Shown here piece by piece: positions 1 through 8,523 of a stretch of DNA of 64,000 nucleotides. Origin of the DNA: Phialophora verrucosa (lineage: Eukaryota > Ascomycota > Eurotiomycetes > Chaetothyriales > Herpotrichiellaceae); contig MSED01000003.1 in assembly GCA_002099365.1 (NCBI GenBank), positions 2,604,001 through 2,668,000 on the forward strand, given 5' to 3'. Numbering within the stretch: the stretch's first letter is position 1; each line of letters opens with the position of its first letter. The position numbers were made by a program, and so were the translations under genes. Below the pieces are notes generated by a model. It was given only the letters and a program-made list of their open reading frames with translations. It did not search any database and was not told the origin of the DNA.

Positions 1-45
1 TCGGATTACTACTCCTTTGAAGGTTCGCTGAGACGGCCCTTGCAG

Positions 46-323
46 ACTCACCGATCTATTCCACCTCGCACCCTGAATACGCGGATGATGATGACGACGA
101 CGAGACGATCGACACGAAGGTGCCATCGCCGGAGGACGAGATCGAGACTCCAGCCAAGGAGGTACCAGCCACAGAGGAGGTTTCTGCTCCCTCAGAGGCT
201 TTGATCACACAAGCCTACATGCAGAAGACCGTCTTCTTCCTTTTCATCATGGCCGTCGTTCTTTATCTAGTTAGGAGGCGACGGGCGGCGTTCCAAAAAG
301 TGGATGAGAAAAGCATGGCATAG
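46..323 (+). CDS. C-terminal exon of a single-pass membrane protein (partial)
   Basis: This is the last exon of a gene that begins before the window. A splice acceptor (ttgcag) ends at position 45, and the open frame runs to a TAG at 321-323. The exon encodes an acidic Asp/Glu/Pro-rich stretch (six consecutive Asp, then several PSPEDE-like segments), one hydrophobic helix (TVFFLFIMAVVLYLV) and an RRRR stop-transfer motif with a short cytosolic tail. That is the end of a type I or tail-anchored membrane protein, probably of the secretory pathway. The helix and basic flank are seen directly; the membrane placement is inferred. I do not recognise the family, and the functional part lies upstream of the window. 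Only the exon frame and membrane anchor are well supported. Confidence 0.6.
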
Positions 324-1040
324 ATAGACTATGGAGAAAATAAAACATCTACCATGCTTGTCGGAAGGGTGTAATGGCAAAAGCGTCTGTTCCTTGTGCA
401 TGCTAGAGGATCAAAGAATCAATTGGCAGCTTTGCCACCGATCTCACGCTTCTGCATCACTAAGCCTTACCCCTATCGTGGCAAATCCGGCTCTCTTGGC
501 AGCGTAGAATGGCCTAGCCTATGAGCGAAGGACCAGGTTGCCGTTGGCTCCCTAGAGAAATTTTACACTAGTTAACAGGCTGCGCTTTCAACTTTTCATC
601 TTTGAACCCTCAAACCACTTCAATCGAACATCCTCCCTCATCTACAACGCCTCGATTGACAATCCTACCGTCCTTTTCATTGTGCCTTTCGTTTTCACTT
701 TCGGATAGACTTGGAGAGGCGTTCTTTGTCTCTCATTCTATCTGCCGGACACGAAAGATCCAGCATTTCATCAGATTCAAAAAATTGACGCTTCAATCGC
801 AGCCTCAGTTTCACCTTCACACCACTCGTCACAGCAGCCTGTGAGTCCTCCTCCCTCACCTCTGCCATTTTTTCGATCCTGGTCAACGTTCATCTGCACC
901 TCGATCCTTGTGCGATCCGGAGAATTTTCCAGAATCTCTTTCAGGCATCGCTTTGGCAAATCCTTGATCGACCTCACAACACCTGGAGTCTTAACTGACC
1001 TGTTTCTACGCAGATTTCACAACCAAACAAATTCCTCAAC
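324..1040. other. Intergenic region and ded1 leader
   Basis: This stretch holds the 3' end of the upstream membrane-protein gene and the promoter and leader of ded1. From about 600 onward it is rich in C and T (many ctc/ttc runs), as is common in strongly expressed fungal promoters and leaders. No convincing protein frame or RNA gene is seen. Confidence 0.5.
841..1013 (+). other. Probable 5'-UTR intron of ded1
   Basis: The donor gtgagt begins at 841. A branch-like ttaactgac lies just before the acceptor ctacgcag, which ends at 1013, 27 bases before the ATG of ded1. The 173-nt length is longer than the coding introns here, as leader introns often are. The splice motifs are seen directly; use of the intron is inferred. 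Confidence 0.55.
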
Positions 1041-3194
1041 ATGGCCGATTCTCTGAACATGAACGGTCTCTCTCTCAATGACTCGAGACACGCTCCAGGT
1101 GGTCGTGCTGCCTACATCCCACCTCACCTGCGCGGCTCATCCGCTCGCGGTCCTCCCCCGATGATGGGCTTGGATGGAGCTGGTCCTGCTCCTGGGCCGA
1201 TGGCAGCTCAAGGCTTGAATGGCAGTGCTTGGGCTAACAACACGTATGTTCAACATTCTGTGAACTCTGAATATTCACTAATGCATTGCAGTCAAAACAA
1301 CGGAAGTTGGGCAGCTGCTCCTGACTTCAAGCCCGGCCCCGGTGGTGCTGCCCCTGGTCCTACCGGCCCTGGTCCTCAGTCCAACGGCTGGGGTGCCGGT
1401 CATAATCCTCGTCCTTTTAATCCCAACGCCTACGGTGCTCCCGGTGGAGGCTCTGGCGGTGGTCACGGTGGCGGCTACGGTGGGAGCTATGGCGGTGGCG
1501 GTTCCGCTCGAGGTTCAGGAGAAGGTCAGTGGAGAGATGGCCAACACATTGCCGGCCCAGCGAATCCGAAGGTCGAGCGTGAGCTGTTTGGCGTGCCAAA
1601 TGACCCGACCAAGCAGGCTACCGGCATCAACTTCGCCAACTACGACGACATTCCCGTCGAAGCCAGCGGCCATGATGTCCCTGAGCCCGTCCTTTCTTTC
1701 ACCAACCCTCCTCTAGATGACCACCTACTCAGCAACATCAAGCTTTCTCGCTACACCACTCCGACACCTGTACAGAAGTACTCTATCCCAATTGTCATGG
1801 GCGGACGCGATCTCATGGCCTGTGCTCAGACTGGTTCTGGCAAGACTGGCGGTTTCTTGTTCCCAATCCTCTCCCAGGCCTTCCAGAATGGTCCTTCTGC
1901 CAACCCATCAAGCGGAGGTGGTTTCCGCCAGCGCAAGGCTTTTCCAACTTCACTGATTCTTGCCCCCACGCGCGAATTGGTCTCCCAAATCTACGACGAA
2001 GCTCGAAAATTCGCATACCGCTCTTGGGTTCGACCATGTGTGGTCTATGGTGGCGCCGACATTGGCACTCAGCTCCGCTCAATCGAACGTGGTTGCGATT
2101 TGCTTGTTGCTACCCCGGGTCGTCTCGTCGATCTCATCGAACGAGGTCGCATCTCCTTGGCCAACATCAAGTACTTGGTTCTCGACGAGGCCGATCGTAT
2201 GCTTGACATGGGTTTCGAGCCTCAGATCCGCCGCATTGTCGAAGGTGAAGACATGCCCGCCGTGCAGAACCGTCAGACGCTCATGTTCTCCGCAACCTTC
2301 CCCCGCGACATTCAGATGTTGGCGAGAGACTTCCTCAAAGACTACGTCTTCTTGTCCGTTGGTCGTGTCGGTTCGACATCCGAGAACATCACGCAGAAGA
2401 TCGAGTACGTCGAAGATCAGGACAAGCGCTCCATCTTGCTCGACATCCTTCACACTCATAAAGTCGGTCTGACCCTGATCTTCGTGGAGACCAAACGCAT
2501 GGCCGATACCTTGTCCGACTACCTCATCAATCAAGGCTTCCCGGCTACGGCAATCCACGGTGATAGGACCCAACGTGAGCGTGAGCGAGCTCTCGAATTC
2601 TTCCGCAACGGAAGATGTCCAATCATGGTTGCCACTGCTGTTGCCGCTCGAGGCCTGGACATACCAAATGTGATGCACGTCGTCAACTACGATCTCCCAA
2701 CTGATATCGATGACTATGTCCACCGTATTGGTCGTACTGGTCGTGCTGGCAACACCGGACTGTCGACTGCCTTCTTCAACCGCGGTAACCGAGGCATTGT
2801 TAGGGACTTGATTGAGCTTCTCAAGGAGGCCAACCAAGAAGTCCCCGGCTTCCTGGAGAACATCGCCCGTGAGAGCTCTGGCTTCGGAGGCGGCCGTGGA
2901 GGACGTGGCCGTGGTGGGGGCGGTCGCGGTGCTGCCGCTACACGTGATATGCGTCGCATGGGCGGTGGTGCTGGCGGAGCAGGAGGTGCTCCTTCCTACG
3001 GCGGCGGATATGGTGGTGGCGGTGGCTACGGCGGCGGCGGCGGCAGTAAGTTCCCTTCAGTTTCCATTTGCTCCAAGCATTCACTGACCAACTCAGGCTA
3101 TGGTGGTGGGGCTCCCTATGGAGGTGGGGCTTATGGCGGCGGCGGGTACGGCAACCCTGGTGGTGCCAGCAATGGACCATCCTCCTGGTGGTAA
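1041..3194 (+). CDS. ded1: ATP-dependent RNA helicase DED1 (DEAD-box)
   Basis: This is a cytoplasmic translation-initiation helicase that unwinds structured mRNA leaders with eIF4F. The start is ATG 1041 (MADSLNMNGL). Two introns are likely, 1244-1291 (48 nt) and 3046-3096 (51 nt). Both have good donors and acceptors, are multiples of three and contain no stop, so the unspliced frame is also open. The spliced product is about 684 residues. The N-terminus carries the eIF4E-binding-like YIPPHLR motif and a Gly-rich arm. The Q motif (TPTPVQK), Walker A (AQTGSGKT), PTREL, TPGRL, DEAD, SAT, ARGLDI and HRIGRTGRAG motifs all follow in order. The C-terminus is an RGG/GGYGG-rich tail ending in SSWW, typical of the Ded1/DDX3 family. 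The identification is very secure. Confidence 0.97.
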   Translation: MADSLNMNGLSLNDSRHAPGGRAAYIPPHLRGSSARGPPPMMGLDGAGPAPGPMAAQGLNGSAWANNTYVQHSVNSEYSLMHCSQNNGSWAAAPDFKPGPGGAAPGPTGPGPQSNGWGAGHNPRPFNPNAYGAPGGGSGGGHGGGYGGSYGGGGSARGSGEGQWRDGQHIAGPANPKVERELFGVPNDPTKQATGINFANYDDIPVEASGHDVPEPVLSFTNPPLDDHLLSNIKLSRYTTPTPVQKYSIPIVMGGRDLMACAQTGSGKTGGFLFPILSQAFQNGPSANPSSGGGFRQRKAFPTSLILAPTRELVSQIYDEARKFAYRSWVRPCVVYGGADIGTQLRSIERGCDLLVATPGRLVDLIERGRISLANIKYLVLDEADRMLDMGFEPQIRRIVEGEDMPAVQNRQTLMFSATFPRDIQMLARDFLKDYVFLSVGRVGSTSENITQKIEYVEDQDKRSILLDILHTHKVGLTLIFVETKRMADTLSDYLINQGFPATAIHGDRTQRERERALEFFRNGRCPIMVATAVAARGLDIPNVMHVVNYDLPTDIDDYVHRIGRTGRAGNTGLSTAFFNRGNRGIVRDLIELLKEANQEVPGFLENIARESSGFGGGRGGRGRGGGGRGAAATRDMRRMGGGAGGAGGAPSYGGGYGGGGGYGGGGGSKFPSVSICSKHSLTNSGYGGGAPYGGGAYGGGGYGNPGGASNGPSSWW

Positions 3195-4901
3195 ACGGTC
3201 AACGGCGACCGCACGCGAAACGGCATTGCCTTCTCTTCTCAACACGGTTTTCCTTTTCTACTTCGACATTTGCGCTCTTGAAGGGCGACCAGGCGTCGTG
3301 AAGCATGAGCAGGCTCTTACTCGACATGAGCTTGCTTCTTCGATCATGGCGACGCAAAGGTCGATTTTCGAGACAACTGTTTTTATCGGGCACAGCATGA
3401 TACACTGATAGATAGCGTTGGCTTTTTCCGATCGATTTCCAGATACCCCTCAGCATGTCGAACTTCCTCATGGGAACAGAGGAAAACAGACGATGTGTGC
3501 GACGAACGAACACCAGACTCACAACACGGCGTCGGTTTGAAACGAAAGAGAGTGGTGACGGCGCAAAACAAAACTTGCAGCAATGAATGACGAGACTCAA
3601 CGCAGGCACTCGAACGGGCTTTCAGGCTTGGGAGGCTTCCTTTCGGCCACGGTTGGGATTCGTTCTCCGACGACGAAAAGCACCAAAAGTTATTGCAGGT
3701 TTTCTTCTCTCTTTCGCCATCCTGTGGGACATGAATCAAATAGACTTCTTCGACATGTGGACATGACACCAACGATCAATCACGAGCTTCTACGGGAGGT
3801 CCATGGGACAACAGGGAAACGACCGGGATCATATAGATGGAACCTTCTACCACGGACGATGGTAGGAACATAATCGGTACAGGCCATCTGTGCATCTTCC
3901 CGGGGTTTCTGGTCCAAGGACCTCTTCCACGCTTGAAGGCTTGTGCTTGACGACCGAGCATACTTTACGAGACCCAGAGGGAAAGGTCTTCGCTGGCGCA
4001 TTAGAATCAGGCTTGCCAGGCCGCAATTGCACTATTTAGCTTTTAAAGTCAATGATAAGTTCTTCATGACCAAAACGCGTCCGTCCATTCAGTCCGAACA
4101 TGCTGGTCCTGCCGGTGCCGGCGCGAATTTCAAAAGCCTGCAAGGGCCCGTATTTCCATTGATCGTCGTGAGCTGGGGAAGATTCGTCCGCCGTCCGCCG
4201 CGAGCAGATCTCGTTTTCCGCACTACACATTCCACTCCTGTGAATCGCAAGATCTTTCTTATTCGCCAGGTCAGCGCTGGTCCGCGAGCGGTCTTTATCT
4301 CCTCAGCCTCTCCATCTATGTCCGCAGGCACCAACATTGTCCAAGATTGAGCGAGTCATCGCACAACAGGGGCACCTGTTTGTGAGGACACGGAAATTGC
4401 AGCTCCGCGCGGTCTGGGGAGTATAGCTGAGGACCGAGGGCGGCAAGGACCCACGCCAGACCGGAAGAAGACCCTGCGTCTTCTCCCAGGTACAACAGCC
4501 GAACGTTCAATCGAAGCTCGTACAGTAGCCAACGCGGAAAAGAGGGGCTGCGCCACCGCTTCTTGCTCGTTCGAAGACTTTTTGGATCGTGGATGGGAGA
4601 GTTCCTTCGCGCTTGCTAGCGATGGATTTTGGCCATGGAGATAGGTCGTAAGTCAGTGCCTTGCAGGTCGTAAACACGAAGAAGGGCGTCAACAAATATA
4701 TAAACTGCCACATCATTGGACGTTTTTCTGCCCATCCTGTCGTCACTCATCGTTAAGCTCCAAAGCTTGTAGGACGTCGCTCGAGTGATATATTGACCGC
4801 TCTCTTTTCCACTGTTTGCCACATTGCGTTGACCTTCTGTGGGTTTACTTTTCTTTCGAACTTCGGTCTCCCTCACTTCATCTCCGAGCTCAACAGCAAC
4901 C
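3195..4901. other. Intergenic, ded1 3' region to AKR promoter
   Basis: About 1.7 kb without a recognisable gene on either strand. It must include the ded1 3' UTR and the promoter of the reductase at 4902. Short open frames occur but have no motif, splice support or conserved look. No repeat or RNA gene is seen. Confidence 0.45.
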
Positions 4902-6453
4902 ATGAGTGATCTGTTCGCCCCCGCGCCAGAGCCGCCCACAGAGCTGGGTCGGTATCGCATCCTCTCCAGCACCGCTGGCGTCAGAGTGTCGCCCTTGTGT
5001 TTAGGTGCTATGTCCATTGGTGATGCTTGGGCCGATGTGAGTCCGCTTCACCTTGCAGTTTCGACGAGATTGAAAGTCATCGTCTACACGAGACGAATCT
5101 CAACCTCGATCTCCTTTTCGGACTGGACAACTGCTGACCCACTGCGCCATGTCATAGTTCATGGGAAGCATGAGCAAGGAGCAGTCGTTCAAACTCTTGG
5201 ACGCCTTCTACGAAGCCGGTGGCAACTTCATCGACACCGCTGTAAGTCTTTTACCACTCTTCCTTAGGCGGACTCCATCGAGCAATCAGAACGATACGAC
5301 AAACAGTGGCCGGAGCGAGATCCTTGATCAGTGCTAACCTTCTCCATAGAACAACTACCAAAACGAACAGTCCGAGAAGTGGATCGGCGAATGGATCAAG
5401 GCACGAAACAATCGAGACTTACTTGTCCTTGCCACGAAGTACGTCTTTGTCCCAGCTAAATCTCCCTGTACACACTCCACGGGGCTTCGTTCTTCCTACA
5501 AGATTCCCTGGCTAACACAGAGTTTTGATTCTGTCAGGTACACCACCCCCTACAGAAACTGGGAGCTCGGCAAAGGGAAGACGGTCAACTATTCCGGAAA
5601 TCACAAGAAGAGCTTACATCTCTCGATCCGAGATTCCCTGGAGAAGCTTCAGACCGACTACATCGATCTCCTGTACGTCCATTGGTGGGTAAGTTACATA
5701 GCAATTGTTTCTCTGTCTGTTAATAGAAGTCGGAACTGCTGGCTGACACAGATGAATCAGGACTGGACGACCTCTATTGAAGAGGTCATGGACAGCTTGC
5801 ACCTCTTGGTCCAGCAAGGCAAAGTCCTCTATCTAGGCATCTCCGATACGCCGGCATGGATCGTGTCGGCAGCCAATTACTACGCCCGCCTTCACGGCAA
5901 GACTCAGTTTAGTTTGTATCAAGGCCGGTGGAATGTGATGGTCAGGGACTTTGAACGGGACATCATCCCCATGGCCCGCCATTTCGGCATGGCTCTTGCG
6001 CCATGGGACGTCCTTGGAGGTGGCAAATTCCAAAGCAAGAAACAGATTGAAGAACGCAAGAAGGCGGGTGAAGGGCTGCGCAGCATGATGGGGTCGGGAG
6101 ATCAGACCCCTCAACAAGAGAAGGTCTCTGCCGCACTGGAGAAGGTGGCGGGCGAGCATGGCATCGAATCGCTCTCGACGATTGCCTTGGCGTACGTGCT
6201 CCAGAAGACTCCGAGAGTGTTCCCCATCATTGGCGGACGGAAAGTCGAGCATCTCCACGACAACATTAAGGCTCTGTCCATCAAATTGACCGACGAGCAG
6301 ATCCAGTACTTGGAGAGTCAGACCGAGTTCGACGTCGGCTTCCCATCCACCTTTGTGGGAGAGTCTCCGGAGGCGACAGGAAAGAGTTCCTGGGCCTTGG
6401 CCGGCAGCGCGCAGATTGCATATCCGACGCCAATGAAGCCCGCGGGACATTGA
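4902..6453 (+). CDS. Aldo-keto reductase (aryl-alcohol dehydrogenase / norsolorinic acid reductase type)
   Basis: An NAD(P)H-dependent aldehyde/ketone reductase with the family's TIM-barrel motifs. There are five exons: 4902-5036, 5158-5241, 5350-5438, 5538-5688 and 5761-6453, giving 383 residues, the usual length for this subfamily. The joined frame reads FIDTANNYQNEQSE, LATKY and YVHWWDWTTS, placing the catalytic tetrad at Asp71, Tyr76, Lys103 and His151. The later GKVLYLGISDTP and GGRKVEHL segments are typical of fungal aryl-alcohol dehydrogenases. The last acceptor is taken after atgaatcag (5760), because that restores the conserved HWWDWTTS join; the 72-nt intron before it is stop-free and in frame. 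The substrate cannot be read from sequence. Relatives reduce aryl aldehydes or act in polyketide pathways, but no polyketide synthase is nearby. Confidence 0.9.
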
Positions 6454-7117
6454 GGAGGACGCAAAGGGGCGATGATGGTGGCACCAATCGGATACAGTGA
6501 GAGGATCAAGTTGTGGAAAATCGAGCATAAGCGACTATACGAGATCGACACTTGGAAAGATAAAAAGAATTCTAGGAGAAATGACGTTGGTCATTCGTTT
6601 CTAGCCAACCCCGTACTCGTACGATTTCGTTGCGATGTCTCTACCCAAAGCTTGAGCCCGCTTGTAGCCCCTACACTGTCAGTCTCCTGTGGCAGCCCGA
6701 TTGATACTGCATGAGCCGATACTGCAGGTAGGTAAATGGCAACAGAAGAATCTTTCCATCAGCGACCATCTGTCTGCCCGTGTTATAGTAACCCCAATCC
6801 GGGGTAGACAGCAATATACTGTAAACTCCACTTCCACCAACGCTGCCGAGGCCTGCAAGCCCAAAACTAATATCCACAAGCAATCGTGTGATAAAGATCA
6901 ACCGTTTTGATTCTTTCCAGCACGTGGCCATCCCATGCTCAATGTTCCGACCATCACGCCCTCGCTCCTTACAGTACAAGAATACCATCATCCATCATCC
7001 ATCATGCACATAGAACGCCGGTTGAGATGGCAAAGTTCGTATTTTCCATTCCGAGGTGGCACATCCCTGCCCCTGCCCCTGCCCCGTCCGGTGGGAAAGA
7101 TCGGATGTGTCGTCGAC
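6454..7117. other. Intergenic between two convergent genes
   Basis: This region carries the 3' ends of the aldo-keto reductase (plus) and the small five-exon gene (minus). A short CCCTGC-type repeat lies at about 7065-7085. No further gene is seen. Confidence 0.4.
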
Positions 7118-8082
7118 TCACGTCGACGGCTTTGCCCTCAAGTTCGCTTTGACTCGCTCGAGGAGCTCCGCCCTCGTCAACTTCGGCTCGGCCGTAAGAT
7201 TGCGCTGCGTACAGAGTTATTTATTGTCTGTTGTGCTCTGTGGATTCGTTCCCGTCTGTGGGAATTTTGCATTTTGCATTCGCGCTTGCATTTGCATCAA
7301 CGTCGACCGTGCGGGACAGGTATCTGGTTATTCGGACCCCGACTGGTCTCGGGGAAAACACAGGTATGTATGTATGTATGCATGCATTTGGCATTCCAAC
7401 GGACGGGACGGACAAGCATGAACTCACCAGCTTCAACCACCGCCGCAGCTCGGTCTCGGTCCAGGTCTCTGGATCTGGATAGGTGAAGGGTCAGTTCCGT
7501 CTTGAAGTAACGGCAAGGGAGATGGCCAGACAGATGGCGAGTCAGCCAGGGAGTGTGGGCAGGGAGGATGGTAGAATAAGTCCACGGGATAGATAGGTAG
7601 ACAATGGGAACGTACTGCCGGTGGGATCCTTTTCCGCGGGAAACATCTCGCCGGACCAGAGATTCCAAAGCGACGCCATGGTCACTAGGCCCGCGAACCC
7701 TGGGAATGGGTAGAAGAGGTCAGTATCGAGGGTTGGCATCGTGCCTGTAGGTGCTTGGGTCGAGGGTTTGTTGGTCTCCGGCGAACTTCAAGCACGCCGG
7801 TGAGTAGGCTTCGTGGAATCGGGTCGAGTCGAGGCATATAGCAATATACTAATAGTAGTGGAGAGGACAAACCGAAGAAGAGGTTCTAGAGATGCCCACT
7901 ACCGAGTCAGTGAAATAGTTCTGGTCACCCTAGCACAATAGCATCACATGGCGGGAAGTCACTTCGTGTAGTCTAGGTAGTGTCGTACGGAGTCAAGTCG
8001 AACGGCGGGATAGTGTGAGAAGACAATGCGAGAGGAAGCCACGTACCCGAGATTGCATGGCTCGATCCAGCGGAGTAGGCAT
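7118..8082 (-). CDS. 88-residue membrane-anchored protein with an Ish1/SAP-like tail (five exons)
   Basis: Read on the minus strand, the exons are 8082-8047, 7885-7873 (13 nt), 7699-7616, 7474-7428 and 7204-7118. They join in frame to an 88-residue protein. It has a basic N-terminus (MPTPLDRAMQSR), one hydrophobic helix (NLFFGFAGLVTMASLW), then FPAEKDPTGNPETW and a C-terminal helix-turn-helix-like segment (TWTETELRRWLKL, then TRAELLERVKANL). The WTxxxLRxWL pattern resembles the Ish1/SAP-type repeats of fungal membrane and nuclear-envelope proteins. Introns 1 and 2 have good branch sites (cactgac, atactgac) and acceptors. No single exon is long enough to look like a gene, so this locus is easily missed. 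Function is unknown; the family likeness is from memory and the exon joins are by eye. Confidence 0.7.
7364..7380. repeat. (GTAT)n microsatellite
   Basis: About four GTAT units followed by a short ATGC run, inside the last intron of the 88-residue minus-strand gene. Confidence 0.7.
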
Positions 8083-8523
8083 TCTGGGTTCTAGTTTCAG
8101 TCCAGGTGATGGTGATGGTGCTGGTGCTGGCGCTGGCGCTGTTCTTGCAAGGGCGCCCTTCCTGTTGTTGTCGGTCAAGGGCAATGCGCAGAATTGTCCA
8201 GACTCATACACCGGTGGTCATGGAAATAGTAACGGGTTTGTCCAGTGATATACGGAGTATATGCCGAGAAAATAGGACGGCAGTGAGAGAAAAGGGACAG
8301 CTGGCGGAATAGAAAATCGTGCTCTGGTATGAGTGATGCCTTGCAAACGGGCAACAGACTCGTCGGTGACTGGATGGTGAGAGGAACGTGACTGGCGGGA
8401 ATGACGTTCGTTTGTATTGGGCGCCTCGTCTGATTGGACACATCAATGTAATTACATAAGCAGCATCTGCTGGCAGCTCATTGGGGCTCAGGAGGTAAAT
8501 CAGTAGGGCTTCATCTTCTCGTC
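8083..8523. other. Intergenic and leader of the small minus-strand gene
   Basis: This contains the upstream leader of the five-exon gene, including a hexamer-like ggtgat/ggtgct/ggcgct repeat at about 8105-8141, and the 3' flank of the ferric reductase. No further gene is seen. Confidence 0.4.
8105..8141. repeat. Imperfect hexanucleotide repeat (GGTGAT/GGTGCT/GGCGCT)
   Basis: About six imperfect hexamer units in tandem. On the minus strand they would read as alternating Ala-Pro/Ser-Pro, but they lie upstream of the ATG chosen for the 88-residue protein and are probably leader sequence. Confidence 0.6.

Noticed and set aside
2079..2837. Long minus-strand frame opposite ded1 (252 codons)
   Set aside because: It is the complement of highly codon-biased ded1 sequence and has no motif of its own.
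5833..6528. Minus-strand frame opposite the aldo-keto reductase
   Set aside because: Shadow of exon 5; no start context or family features.
6935..7486. 183-codon plus-strand frame
   Set aside because: It overlaps the exons of the minus-strand 88-residue gene, which has the better splice and motif evidence.
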